From contig JAUIRK010000925.1 of NCBI GenBank assembly GCA_030549495.1, forward strand, positions 682,001 to 746,000: 64,000 bases of DNA, read 5' to 3'. Position numbers and translations under genes: made by a program. Source of the stretch: Nectonema munidae (taxonomy: Eukaryota > Nematomorpha > Nectonematoida > Nectonematidae). Shown here in pieces: positions 11,901-22,153 of this stretch (its first letter is position 1; the number at the start of each line of letters is the position of its first letter). The notes under the pieces were generated by a model. That model ran no database searches. It saw nothing but the letters and a program-made list of their open reading frames with translations, and had not been told where the DNA came from.

Positions 11901-14900
11901 AAGAGCTCTTCATCCATACAACACGCAAATTGCCCCCACTGCCCTCCCCCTTGATACGGCCCTGGATTAAATGACACAATTTTTTGACATGTGATAAGCT
12001 TTTAAGCAAAAAGTGATAAACATATGTGTTTAACGGAATGTGATTTTCTGACATTATTTTCTTGATTTAAAACATTTTTACGTTGACTCTCTACTTGTCC
12101 AAATTTAGATCGTGCTTTTTAAGTTAACATAAATATCCATTTAGAATTTAGTTTCCAAATAATGATATACCTGGTAAAGTTTTATAATTGAAATAATTTA
12201 ATAAATCTCTGAAAATACTCCCTTTTTTGAATTCATCACAATTTTTCAAGGCTGTTACCATCAAAAACAATATCTGAAAAGTTTAGCCTCTGTATTGCAT
12301 TCTACGAAAATAAATCTTTTACTTACGTTCAAAGATTGAAAACAAAATATTTCAGTATTTTAAACAATTATTATCTGAAGAAATCCTTTTACCAATGCCG
12401 GTCCTGTTAAGATTAAAAAAATTTAAAAAAAGACTAACTGATTTCTTTGAGTCTAAAACAAAAATAAATTTAATTTTGGAAATGATAAAGTTCAATTTCA
12501 AAGATCAAAAACACAATTGACAAATGAAATAAAGAAAAATGATTCTTATTCAGGATGCCATGATGAAGTAAAGATTTATTTGAGTTATTGAAGTGTAAGC
12601 AACACATGTCTAATTGTGGAGAGTTAAAAAATGATGGAGATGATGTTACCCGTTAAGGTAAACCTGAGCAAGTCAGTTCTTCCTATGTTCTTTTATTCCC
12701 AGAGATCATTTATACGAAGTTCGCATCCGAAAACGTTGTTTTGGAGCATAAATGCAACCATTTTTATACTTCTCGTTGTATGCCAATGATGTCGTTGGGA
12801 TTCATTTTAGCTTGTACTACTGGTTCGATGATAAAGGCAAGAAGAGCAAGATGTCATCCCCTCAATACATCGAAAATGCCATGTCGCTCATCCACAAAAC
12901 CATTCTCAATGACATGGTCTTTCCCACTAAGCACGGTAATTTTGATCAAGTCCTGCTTTTCACATCAATGCAATTATTTGTTTCGCGCCTCGCTAAACCA
13001 AATTAGGCACCGAACCAAAGAAAGGGCACTTTTCTTACCCGCATTCTAAGAAATACCTCATAATCTCGCTTCCCGCTAACATCTATTTCATTCCCGAACT
13101 TTATGGAAATGTAGAAAAAAGGAATTGATATTTCATTATAAAAATGAGAACCGCCACTTTTATGTCAGATAGAGGAGATCTTTAACTAAAAAATTGATAC
13201 CTTCTGATTTCCCATGTTTAGGAATTAATTTGTTCTTTGTTTATTCAATGTTTGAAATTATACAAAAATAAATAATTAACTAAGAGAAAATAATTTAAAC
13301 AAAAAGTTGAAATATAAACTAATGGTGTAAATAAACGAATACACGAAAGGCGCTTTTTTCAAAAATAAATACAAATGAGGAAAATAAACCCACATTTTTG
13401 GAGAAATATCATTCCTATTGAAAGCAGAGCCGGAGAGGACGCAGCTAAAGAATTTGCATGCATCTTTAACGAAAAAAAATCCATTTTTAAATCCTATAGA
13501 TTTTTTAATTAAAAGCGTGCAATATACTTACGTAAATAAAAAAAATGAAGCAACATAAATAATTACTATAGGGTCGCCATTTTAATCGAATTTTTAGCTC
13601 GGTGAAAAAAGGGTGAGGCATTGATTACGTAGTAGCTAGTTGATGTTCGGCCAAGCGTGGTTGCGTTAATTTGTCTGGAATAGTGATTTTGTTGAGTAAA
13701 TGATGTTGATGTGCATCATGCTTAGGTGTTCTCTTCCCCTCAACCTTCGAGTCGCTGGTGAAGAAGATCAGCAAGCTCCTGTTCCACACGATGGCACATG
13801 TCTACCACTCGCACTTCTCCAACCTGCTCTCTCTAGGTCTCGACTGCCACGCAAACACTGTCTTCACTCACCTCATCTTCTTTGTCAAGCACTTCAACCT
13901 TTTAGAGCCGGCTTCCGAGTTGAACGTGCTGGCGGACTTTTGCGAAGCTCTCGACATCGGCAGCATCGATCTGCACGACGAGGGCTCGAGCCCGCTAACC
14001 GCCACAACCCTCGAACAAAACCTATCGCACTGCTCCTTCACCACCTCTGCGTCCTCCTCCAATTCCTCATCCTCCTCGTATTCCTCATTTTCGGCGCCGC
14101 CCAGACTGACGAATGGAAATTGTTCCGGCCACGGCGAAGACTGCTGTCCTTGTCTCGCTAATGGGGTTGGCGTGAATGCAAATGATGCTGAAGTGGGGGA
14201 AACACTCACGCTAATGTCTTCAACCACATCATCCTCTCTGCATCCCACAGGAACAAATGCCGTAGCTATTTCGCCCTTGCCTTACACCACCTGCATTGAT
14301 TCTGCAAATAATAGCATCAATGAGGTATCTCTTTTTTCTATCTTTCCTTGCAAATTGTGGTGAGTCTTTTTCATTCGGCATCATTAGTCTTTCCAAACAG
14401 GGTTGTCGAGTCGTACGCTTTGAGCGAGTCGGAGTCAGGAAAACATGTTGTTTATTTCTTTATTGTTTCTATGTAATAAGAATTTAATATCCTTGTTTGG
14501 CTCTAATTAATAATATCTCAAAGGATGTCTGATTACAAAAAATATAGATTTGGTTCTGAAGGCGACCCTTTAAATTTGTGCATAAAGTAAACAGGAAGAA
14601 GAATTTATTTGGCACAAAAAACCAAAAGTGAATTTTCGCGAGCAATGGGCTTTTTCGAACGTAACGCGGAGAAGGAATGGAGTGAGGGAGAGAGGTTAGT
14701 TTCGTATGTTTTCACCTCAGCCGCATTCTTGTGAGGTGTACTCTTTCTGTTCTGGAGGGTTGTGTTTCTGTATTGCTTATCGTAAGTGGTTCAGTGTCCA
14801 GTACTTTGTTGTCCGCAAAGCTGGTGAGTGAGTGAGTGTGTGTGTGTGAATGCTTTTATTGTATTGTGCTGTATTTGCTGGTTGTGGTATTGATTTTAAA

Positions 14901-17900
14901 TTTCTTATGTACAGGAGTTTTAATTACTTGTCTGTGTGTAGGATAGCGATCTTGGAAGTACTGCATGAACTGTCTTTATTGTTTGTTACTGAGCCAGGAA
15001 TTGCGTGTCTCTCATATCAAGGTGCTGTTTTATTCAATCTGTCTGTAGTTGTTGATTGCGTACTACCCAATATAATTGTGAGTCCAGTGTTCTGTACTTT
15101 TTGCAATTTATTTAAAAATGTATCTTGGATATCACAGAAACCCACGCTGGGCTAGCGTAGTCCATTACTGAACGCATGTGTTGTAAAGGAAATTAAAATG
15201 TCGTCAGGATCACGTTTTCGGAACCAGAAAAAATCTCATGGCTTCGCCTCCTGAGCAAAAATATTTCAATGTCTGCTTCTTGCTCCGACTCCATTTCCGG
15301 CTTTGTCAATTTTTTTCTCAAGTTTTGAAAAGTTGTAACAATTTTGGAAACTCATACTGCGAAGAACTAGACTTATAATTTTAACAGATCATAATTTTTC
15401 CTAAAAGAGACTTGTTAATCCAAATAAAACAATACAATCCATCTATAAAATTAGTTGATAAATTAATAACCCCCTTGAACAAAGAACAGATAAAAATACT
15501 TTTCAAAGTAGATTAGTGTATACATTCATCGAACAAATAATCTATTACTATGCTTAGCAATAAAATAAAAAAACTGTATCATTTTTTTCTTATCTAAGCA
15601 ATTTTTATGTATGTATAAATATACATCAGATAGAAGTAAAATCGTTGCTCCTCTCTTTGGTATCCGGTAATTTCATCGTGATGCAAAACATCGTTGGTAT
15701 TTTCATCGTATAGTGATTACATCGCGAGATTTATGGATTAGCCATTACTTCTGTGCGGTGTCACAAAATAATCCCACAATTTGCGTGTGTATGCATACAT
15801 TTTTATAAAATTACTAATTGTATACTACATATTTATTTGTATCTTCATACCTTAAAATGCCTTTAAGTATGTTTTAAGTGCAGGAAAAGCAGCTTTAATA
15901 TAGACTTATCGTCATTGTCTCTAACTTCATTGACTTCTTCTCAAATTCTGTGTATATATAAATATCTTCTTTTCATAGGATATTTTTTTTATAATAAAAC
16001 TTTAATAAACCTTTTTTGATATTTTGTGCCTTAAAATACTACTGGAGTTTGTTTTAAGCATAAGAAATATACTGAAACTTGTTGATAATGGAAGTCAATT
16101 TGTTAAAGAAAATGAAGGTGGTGAAATAACTTTCTGGAAGTGTGATCAATACTTAATATGAAAACCTTCTATTTAAGAATTCGTTTTTTATGTTATTAAG
16201 AACATTTACAAAAGTTCGTAATAAACTTAAAAAAAATATAAAGGGATATTTACAAAAAAAACATTGAGCGTCCCTCAAGCATAAAATTAGTATAACGATG
16301 TAATTACTGCACGATGAAAATACCGCCGATGTATTGAATCACGATGAATTTACTATGCGATGAAATTACAGTGAACCCCTCTTTTGAGTTTTGACTCTAC
16401 GAAAGTAAATTGAATTAGTGAGATCTATTATTTTCTAATCTCAAACATATTTTTTTCAGTCTGTGATAACGCTTTAGAATTTATTCGTATAAATATAATT
16501 TGAGAGAAATACTAATATTTTTTAAATAACCAATAAACTAATTTCGAATAATTATTATCAAATCATTTCTCGGAGCCAGGCACTCGAGCAACTTTTATAG
16601 TATTACGGGCCCCTACTCGATCTTTGAAAATTACACCTGCTCCGAAACCCTAGTTAGTATATAGGATGATTGGTTCATAGTCAAAACGTCCCAAAACAAA
16701 ACGTCCGAAACCAAATTTTGTTTGGATTATAATGAATTTGGCTAAAAAAAATCATTTTAAAATCAAACACTTTTGGAGATTATCATTTTAAAATATATAA
16801 CCTAATTTTGGAAAAAAGTCTCAGAAAAAGTTATACTAATTAGTCGAATTTGCAAGACTTTGAAAATTAGACTTGCTATCAAAAATCAAAGGAAAAACTA
16901 TTGAATGGATTTTAAGAGATTGGAATGAATTTTTTATCTATTCCAGTAAAAAGACGCGTTTGATTATATAGTGCATTTTCCATTTAAATCTAAAATGTGT
17001 AAAGTTTTAAACTAAAAAACTAGAAATAGAATTTTTTAAATAAAAAAATTTTGTGCCCAATTTTTCAGTTTTTTTCCTTAACAATTTTGATTCTCGAAAA
17101 AAAGGTTTTTAGGGTTCAGATACTGTTATCTAATTTTCGGACCTTTTGGTTTCGTACGTTTTGGTTTTTGGACGTTTTGGTTTCGAAGGTTTTGACCAGG
17201 CCCCAGATGATTTGGGTGTGTTCATTATTGATGTAGTGTGGTGGTAGGTCGTTCATATAAATAGAAGATTGAATAAGACTTTCATATGCAAAAACTTTCA
17301 GTTGATTGATTAAATTTGATTAATAATAATTTTCAAATATAAAAATAGATGTATTTTTTATGTGATCTGAAATTTATTTTGTGACAGACTTTTTACTCGA
17401 ATATAGCAAATGATACTTCAAATTCATGGATTTTTGTAATTTATTATATCAGGAATCTTTGATATTTTTTCAAAAATAAATGTCATATTTTTGTTCTACG
17501 CAGTAAATTACATTGGCTAAAAAAATTTCTGAGAAACTTTTTTAAAAATGTAAAAGTTCTACTTAATCTGATTTTTTCAAAAAATTAAAATTCTCAACTA
17601 CAAAATACAAAAAAAAAGTTTTAATAACCTATCTTGATTTTATTCAGCTCTAGTGTCACGAATCTCTCCAAATTTACTAATTTAAGCCCCAAAATGTATA
17701 GATCACTACTGTTAATCTGCTGTAAAACATCTTACTTTGTTAACTATCTGTTGTCTACTGGTAATAAGTATTTAATATGGTGCCTGGTCAAAACGGCTCC
17801 AAACCCATCTTATCAAAGATAAAACTAATAATATAATAGCTTTATTTGTTTGAATATTATTATTACATGTAAAAAGCATGCCATTAGATCATTTAATGAT

Positions 17901-18322
17901 TAATGATGAAACTAATGTGTTTTCAACTCAATAATGATGTATTTATTATAATACATGTAGGGATATTGTGGGTTGAATGGCTCTCTTAAACTATCAAAAT
18001 GTTGCTTGGGTCTCTTTTTCTTTATTGTTTGCTAGCTTACCATTTCACCCCAAAACTCTTTAGAGGTGATTAGGCTCAACCGTTTTCTCCTGTTTCAAGC
18101 GTACACCATTACATTGTAGTTGTCATCTTGTTTTTCATTAAATTTCATCCTCATCATTTTGATTTTCAGGTGTTTGATAGCTTGGAAGAAAACCTCTCTC
18201 TCATAAATCTAAACTCTTCGCCATCAACATATGTGCCTTCGACAACGGAATGCGTAGATAACAACGCCAACTATTTCCCCATCGATTCTCACCTCAACTA
18301 TTACTCAAATATGCTGAAGTAA
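5770..18322 (+). CDS. Mob2: MOB2-like kinase activator gene (five visible coding exons; 5' end missing)
   Basis: Joined exons 5770-5969, 7592-7688, 12811-12935, 13726-14324 and 18170-18322 give 390 residues plus a TAA stop. Numbering here starts at the first visible codon. The MOB fold spans about residues 45-205: FKELIILPPG then NEWLA (48-64), the zinc-ligand pair CTSTAC (Cys85, Cys90), YYWFDDKGKKSK (101-112), VFPTKHG, FPSTFESLVKKI and HVYHSHF (His165, His170). These blocks follow human MOB2 in order. MOB2 proteins bind the N-terminal regulatory region of NDR/Tricornered kinases. All four intron phases agree (1, 2, 1, 0). After the MOB domain comes a serine-rich, low-complexity tail of about 180 residues, far longer than vertebrate MOB2. 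At least one 5' exon is missing, because the first acceptor is phase 2. MOB1 or MOB3 is less likely given the WLA and FPSTFESLV blocks. Confidence 0.9.
5970..7591 (+). other. MOB2 intron 1 of the visible part
   Basis: 1.6-kb intron. It holds one 3'-damaged copy of a TTAA-flanked MITE (6266-6395). The rest is AT-rich with no recognised feature. Confidence 0.7.
6266..6395 (+). mobile_element. piggyBac-type MITE copy, 3' end lost
   Basis: It begins TTAACCC, then ATAGAAATCAGACGA, and runs through a tract nearly identical to the copy at 52694 (GGACGAAGATGAAATTACTT / CAGACGAAGATGAAATTACT). The right terminal repeat is not present; similarity ends after CCCAAATGGGG. Confidence 0.6.
7592..7688 (+). 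CDS. Mob2: MOB2 exon B (zinc-ligand cysteines)
   Basis: The acceptor CTTCTTTTTTAG precedes 7592 (phase 1) and the donor GTAAAC follows 7688 (phase 2). It encodes YTIFENTSIIYDSISESC, then TSTACPAMTGPTN, matching MOB2 TFFHHINLQYSTISEFC...GETCQTMAV. The CX4C pair supplies two of the four zinc ligands of the MOB fold. Confidence 0.88.
8528..11249 (+). mobile_element. Decayed piggyBac-like element with a second gene inside
   Basis: The left end CCCTCAGGAAGTAGAATG and the right end (reverse complement CCCTTAGGATGTACCATG) are imperfect terminal inverted repeats. TTAA follows the right end (11246-11249), while the left flank reads TCTT, a possible decayed TTAA. A plus-strand frame at 10695-11040 carries an acidic stretch and then NGYTWKANPKKLGRT. 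That pattern resembles the acidic N terminus and 'G..W...P....R' segment of piggyBac transposases. No downstream transposase core is present. The minus-strand gene at 8857-10352 lies between the left end and this fragment. Confidence 0.4.
8857..10352 (-). pseudogene. Uncharacterised arthropod transposon-associated protein, broken
   Basis: Minus-strand fragments in N-to-C order are: CGSCKSLLEGWLKGMRKCMP with PFAVLRVWREPTNHFNDCYF and YPNIPSSLAPV (10352-10026); LGDLVKDLNLTKSSSELLA (10090-9875); ISELIKSYKELNCRMSIKMH (9246-9090); and HLDFFKPNLGDVSEEHRERF with DIKEMKKRYQGRWDESMM (9061-8857). I recognise this as a protein family found in many copies in arthropod genomes, without an agreed function. 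Several frameshifts and stops separate the fragments, and the middle (about 9560-9870) is poorly preserved. Multi-copy spread suggests it travels with a transposon; I do not know the superfamily. Confidence 0.5.
11270..11986 (-). pseudogene. Transposase-like relic ending in a hAT-style terminus
   Basis: Read on the minus strand, the region gives FSMGKDTHLL, then KARWNSRAILTLLAYF and THWTKEPSKWNINRSNQCFE. This resembles another uncharacterised family repeated in arthropod genomes ('ARWNSRAI...LAY', 'HWSKEPS..NTQRSN..AE'). Its upstream end, CAGGGCCGTATCAAGGGGG at about 11986, closely matches the end of the hAT relic at about 25608. Several breaks are present. Confidence 0.4.
11990..12810. other. 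MOB2 intron, nothing recognised
   Basis: AT-rich sequence leading to the acceptor ATTCATTTTAG before 12811. Confidence 0.5.
12811..12935 (+). CDS. Mob2: MOB2 exon C
   Basis: The acceptor TTCATTTTAG precedes 12811 (phase 2) and the donor GTAATT follows 12935 (phase 1). It encodes LYYWFDDKGKKSKMSSPQYI, then SLIHKTIL and VFPTKHG. It matches the MOB2 segment QYYWYDERGKKVKCTAPQYV...VFPTKYG almost without gaps. Confidence 0.92.
12936..13725 (+). other. MOB2 intron 3 of the visible part
   Basis: 790 bases, AT-rich; no repeat or ORF of note. It ends CATGCTTAG. Confidence 0.7.
13726..14324 (+). CDS. Mob2: MOB2 exon D (zinc-ligand histidines and serine-rich tail)
   Basis: It opens VLFPSTFESLVKKISKLLFH, then MAHVYHSHFSNLLSLG and FTHLIFFVKHFNLLEP, closing the MOB domain. 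His165 and His170 form the HX4H half of the zinc site. The remaining residues are low-complexity, rich in Ser, Thr and Asn, with a cysteine pair (GEDCCPC). The donor is GAG|GTATCT, phase 0. Without splicing the frame would run on to a stop at about 14363, giving a shorter alternative tail. G+C is clearly higher than in the flanks. Confidence 0.9.
14398..16652. mobile_element. Possible decayed hAT-like element
   Basis: The left end CAGGGTTGTCGAGTCG is followed by GAGTCGGAGTC. The right end GCTCCGAAACCCTAG gives CTAGGGTTTCGGAGC in reverse complement, and CTCCGACTCC lies inside near 15280. The style (CAGGG plus GGAGTCGGAG words) matches the hAT at 29061. No target duplication and no transposase frame was seen. 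A word-repeat palindrome is nested inside. Confidence 0.3.
15659..16379. mobile_element. Palindromic element with iterated TTTCATCG words
   Basis: The left arm has GGTAATTTCATCGTGATG, TATTTTCATCGTATAG and GATTACATCGCG. The right arm is its inverted counterpart (ACGATGAAAATACC, CACGATGAATTTACTATG, CGATGAAATTACAGTGAACC). Flanks CCTCTCTTT and CCTCTTTTG look like a 9-bp target duplication with two differences. The centre has no ORF. The outermost bases GGTATCC / GGTTCAC resemble those of the AAAACGGCC and AATTCGGC families in this window. Confidence 0.55.
16672..17204. mobile_element. Palindromic element with iterated AAAACGTCC words
   Basis: The left arm is GGTTCATAGTCAAAACGTCC, repeated as CAAAACAAAACGTCCGAAAC. 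The right arm carries GTACGTTTTGGTTTTTGGAC, GTTTTGGTTTCG, then TTTTGACCAGGCCCC. Flanks AGGATGATT and CAGATGATT share GATGATT, consistent with a roughly 9-bp target duplication. The interior is AT-rich and non-coding. Confidence 0.6.
17779..17808 (+). repeat. Solo end of the AAAACG-word family
   Basis: GGTGCCTGGTCAAAACGGCT, then CCAAACCC, with no inverted partner nearby. It is a truncated copy. Confidence 0.5.
18170..18322 (+). CDS. Mob2: MOB2 exon E (C terminus)
   Basis: The acceptor TGATTTTCAG precedes 18170 and is phase 0, matching the exon D donor. It encodes VFDSLEENLSLINLNSSPST, then 30 more residues ending SHLNYYSNMLK and TAA. The tail is not part of the MOB fold. The phase match, clean acceptor and non-AT-rich composition support it; no homology was used. 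Confidence 0.75.
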   Translation: MFDSLEENLSLINLNSSPSTYVPSTTECVDNNANYFPIDSHLNYYSNMLK

Positions 18323-18478
18323 GGAGGTGTGAAAAATAGGAAAAGATCTCACCATTTAACTGATTTTTCCTTTCTAAAACACATTTCTTTTGCTCCATAC
18401 ACAAAAATGACAGTCTGTGTTCTATTTTTATTCTTGATTTACAAAAGTATGCAAATAGGAGTATTAATTTATAATAAC

Positions 18479-18484
18479 AAATAA
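18479..18484 (+). terminator. Candidate polyadenylation signal of MOB2
   Basis: AATAAA lies 157 bases after the MOB2 stop codon, the nearest canonical signal downstream. In AT-rich DNA such hexamers are common, so this is only suggestive. Confidence 0.35.
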
Positions 18485-19080
18485 AATTTGTACGAACTTT
18501 TTCTTTATTTGTTCCATTTTTAAGAATAGCTTTAAATCCTACTAAACACTTAGCTTTAAGCTTCTACTAAACAATGAGGCATGAAATTTTTTATAAATGT
18601 TTTATCTAGAGAATTTTGCCAACTATCAATATTGATTGGCACGAATGTGTGAAATATTTCTAAAGCAATCGGAAAATTCTATTGTATTATCGATATTATT
18701 TGATTAAAGAAAATATTGAATGTAGTTCTCAATGCTCTTCAATCTTCTTTACTCTCCACACCCCTTAACCTTCGCAAGACGGTCCATTTTATACCATACA
18801 CGAAGGACGGATATATGCCGTAAAACTCCCATACATCAAAAAAAGATTGTTTATGCCATATATTGCATTTCCTGCATAAATTTTATGTAAAATCACAAAA
18901 AATAGCATTTTAAAGCACAAAAACTAGTAAATGAAAAAATTTATTCATGTGTGCGTAATAAAAAGTTAACGCCATCTGCATTACTGAAATATTTTTTGCA
19001 ATATCTTATATACAGTTGTGTTAGACATAGAAACAAAACAAATTTTATTTCATGAAAGGATGAATGATAATGCTGTATGT

Positions 19081-19745
19081 GTACGGTTTATTAGGCATTA
19101 TATTATACTGATTACGTTAACAAATGAGAAGAATTTACGAGAAGGATAATGATCGATATATGTGCTGGTTTATCATGAGATGTCGTTTTCAACCTTGATA
19201 TAATGTAGGATAGCTTTATCTTCATGAGTAATTTTCGAATCCGAGCACATTGAAGGTAGAGTATAAACAAAATTAAAGCTGTGTTGTGTGATGTCACACA
19301 GAATTTTTTTCAAATATGTCATCACTAATCATTTGTGTATAAAATACACTTTGCACTCAAAACGAAAACTTTTATTCTATTTTCTCAGTTTTCTAATTTT
19401 ACACTGTATGATTGTGTACGGTATATTAGGCATTTTATTCTACAGATTACGTTGAGAAATGAGAAAAATTTACAAGAAGGATAATGATCAATATATGTGC
19501 TGGTTTATCATGAGATGTCGTTTTTAACCTTGATATAATGTAGGATAATCTTCATGATTAATTTTTGTATCCGAGCATATTGAAGGTAGAATATAAACAA
19601 AATTAAAGCTGTGTTGTGTGATGTCACACAGAGAATTTTTTCAAATATGTCATCACTAATCATTTGTGTATAAAATACATTTTGCACTCAAATCAAAAAC
19701 TTTCATTTTATTTTCTCAGTTTTCTAATCTGTGTGATTATTATCT
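19081..19745 (+). repeat. 335-bp tandem duplication inside the piggyBac leader
   Basis: 19081-19415 and 19416-19745 are two diverged copies of one unit. Both contain GTGCTGGTTTATCATGAGAT and GCTGTGTTGTGTGATGTCAC. The second copy ends just before the transposase ATG at 19751. Confidence 0.8.
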
Positions 19746-19750
19746 CCGTC

Positions 19751-21830
19751 ATGCAGTCGTCTTCAAGTGTTTCTTCTTATAACACTATAACTTCTTCTTC
19801 TGAAAGTTTTACTTCGTCTTCATCTGAGGAGTCAGATATTTCTGAAACGGTTTCAGATTTCTTACTTGCTCCAGACGGTACACGTTATCAATGGGATCCT
19901 TTTTCTACGAATGTTGGAAGACCTGGAACTTTTAATATTAGAGATACTGTCGCCGAACCATATGGTCCTAAAGGAGATGCTAAATCTTTAGTTGATCCTT
20001 TGAAAATTTTTCAACTTTTTTTACTGTTGAAACAATATCCCATATTTATCGCTGTACCAAATTAAAGATGGATGAGGCATATGCGTGAGTCAAATTTAAT
20101 TTTAAATAGTTTTAGTCACAGTTGACATCAATGTAACTATTTTGCTTATTAAAACTTTTGTGCAAATAGATGCTACTTTTTTGTTCATCTAATCGGTTGA
20201 CGTCAACTATGAAAAAATTTATTTTAAACACAATTTATTTTAAATTTTTTAATTTCTTTTAAAACTTTAGTCTAAATTCTCGGGCTATATTTTTCAATTT
20301 TTTGCTTAGTACACTACTTGGACATTCAAAAAACTTTTTATTGCTTATGTATTTTGGTAGAAACATTTAAATAAATTATCTTTATTTGTAATACCAAAAT
20401 ATAAAAGCTATTATACTTTATTTTTATGATGAAAAGATGACTCTCCGAGAAAAGTATTTATTTAAAAATATTGTTCGTAATTTTATTATCTTTTTTGTGT
20501 TTTAGAAATATGCCTGAAACTTTCCAAAAGACTAAATTTTGTTTTGAAAAGTTCAGTATTGCTGACATACTATCTTATTTTGCATGTTTACTACACATTG
20601 GACAGGCAAAAAATCAAAAATTAGATGTAAAATACCTCTTTTCTCAAAAGCATGGAGAGCCATTTTTAAAAGCTTCTATAAATCGAGATATGTTTTTTCT
20701 TATCCATCGTTTTATACGCTTTGACAAAAAAAGTGAAAGAAATCAGGAAGATAAATTGGGAGCAATAAGAGAATTACACGACCATTTTTATAAAATATTC
20801 AGCAGGTACTATACTCCGCAAGATTGCGTAACTGTTGATGAACAGTTGATAAAATTTAGAGGAAGAACGGCTTTACGAATCTATGATCGATCCAAGCCAG
20901 GACGCTATGGCATAAAATGCTACCACTGCAATGACGCAAGAACTTATTATGTGCTCAAACCCGAAATTTATGTCCCTGGTCTCCTAGATAAAACTTATTT
21001 TTCTTCTGAAGAAATTGTAAAAAGACTTGTGGCAAGTTGTGAGTTGCCAAAAGGTTGCGCATATTCATGGACAGGTTCTTTACCTCTCATGAACTTTGCA
21101 AATGGGCACAGAACAAAACCTCACAGTCTGTGGCACTGCAAGAGCTAATCGCCGCTTTATACCTTACCTTTTCAGACCAGATCATCTAAAAAGTCTCGCC
21201 TTACAAGATTGTGAGAGTAAATTCCTTTACACAGAATTTGCATCCTTGACTGCTTACATTCCTCACAAGCATTCACAAAGAGACTTCAAAGTAGTTTATA
21301 TAATGTCGTCTCAACATTTGGGAAACATCAACTTGTTAGGTCCAAGACGTAAACCGGAGACTGTTGTCGATTACAATAAATTTAAATCGGGCGTTGATAG
21401 TTGTAATCGAATGCTAAGAGACTTTACTTCTTACAAAGCTTCAAGGAGATGGCCTTTTCTTTTGTTTTGTAATTATTTAGACATATCAGCTTATAACAGT
21501 TGGGTCATCATCAAGAGCAACGCTCCAGAAAAATTTCCATCGGTACAAAAAGGTGGGAGAAAGTACTTCATAAGAGATCTGTGTCTAAGACTTAGTCACC
21601 TTTCAATGATGAACAGATGTAATGATCCTCTCACCCACAGAATCACAAAGGAACTTATTTCATTTTACGGGATCCAACAAGATATACCTGAGATTGCTTC
21701 CTCTTCTCGTGGATATTGCTTTGTTTCTACTTGTAGACCAAAAAAGAGAGGAACAAGAAAGTGCGCAACATGCAAAAGGCCTATATGTAAAGCACACACA
21801 AAGTACATTTGTCAAAGTTGTGGAATTTAA
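19751..21830 (+). pseudogene. piggyBac transposase (interrupted)
   Basis: The protein starts MQSSSSVSSYNTITSSSESF, an acidic, Ser-rich leader. The conserved core follows: FCFEKFSIADILSYFACLLH, RDMFFLIHRFIRFD, VDEQLIKFRGRT (first catalytic Asp), DRFFTS (second, now in a shifted frame at about 21070) and FKSGVDSCNRML (third). It closes with a zinc-binding tail, KCATCKRPICKAHTKYICQS. A GTGAGT donor at about 20082 and a TGTGTTTTAG acceptor at about 20505 suggest one intron. I count about three frame breaks: near 20050, and two between 21050 and 21110. It cuts and pastes the element at TTAA sites when intact. As it stands no active protein is expected. Confidence 0.85.
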
Positions 21831-22153
21831 TTTTGCTCTTTTTTTATGCTAACTAATCAAAATTAAATATTTTTAAGTTTTTTGCTCAATTAATTTTTAT
21901 TATTGCTTTTTATTCATGAATAAAGTTCATAATGTGAAAAGAAATTTAGTTACTTTCTTTAGATGGCGTTAAAGATCTACAGAAGAAAAAAATATACAGT
22001 TATTCACTATCAGTTTTTATTTTTGAAAAATTTGTTGTTTTTTGAAAATTTACATTATAATTTTAACATAGGTTTTATATAAGATAGTCGACGTAAATTT
22101 AGTTTGAAAATTACCATTGACGTAAAACTCCCGTTCCGTCTTGCGAAGGTTAA

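Larger units (their letters stand above)
7689..12810 (+). other. MOB2 intron 2 of the visible part
   Basis: 5.1-kb intron. It contains a piggyBac-like relic (8528-11245) enclosing an unrelated minus-strand transposon gene, then a second transposase relic (11270-11986). The segments 7689-8527 and 11990-12810 show no recognised feature. Confidence 0.7.
14325..18169 (+). other. MOB2 intron 4 of the visible part
   Basis: 3.8-kb intron. It holds a possible decayed hAT (14398-16652), a TTTCATCG-word palindrome nested in it (15659-16379), an AAAACG-word element (16672-17204), and a solo end of that family at 17779. 17205-17778 and 17810-18169 show nothing recognised. Confidence 0.65.
18765..22153 (+). 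mobile_element. piggyBac transposon, nearly full length
   Basis: The element proper is 18769-22149, flanked on both sides by TTAA. The ends are 14-bp perfect inverted repeats (CCTTCGCAAGACGG). Inside are a 335-bp tandem duplication in the leader and a transposase in plus orientation with one likely intron. The complete ends and target duplication show it inserted whole; its transposase frame is now interrupted. Confidence 0.9.

Noticed and set aside
13868-14248. 126-codon minus-strand frame opposite MOB2 exon D
   Set aside because: Mirror of the serine-rich MOB2 exon; no independent splice or homology support.
14850-15155. 101-codon frame with possible membrane segments
   Set aside because: No homology recognised and it begins inside a GT-rich tract; kept only as part of the unexplained stretch.
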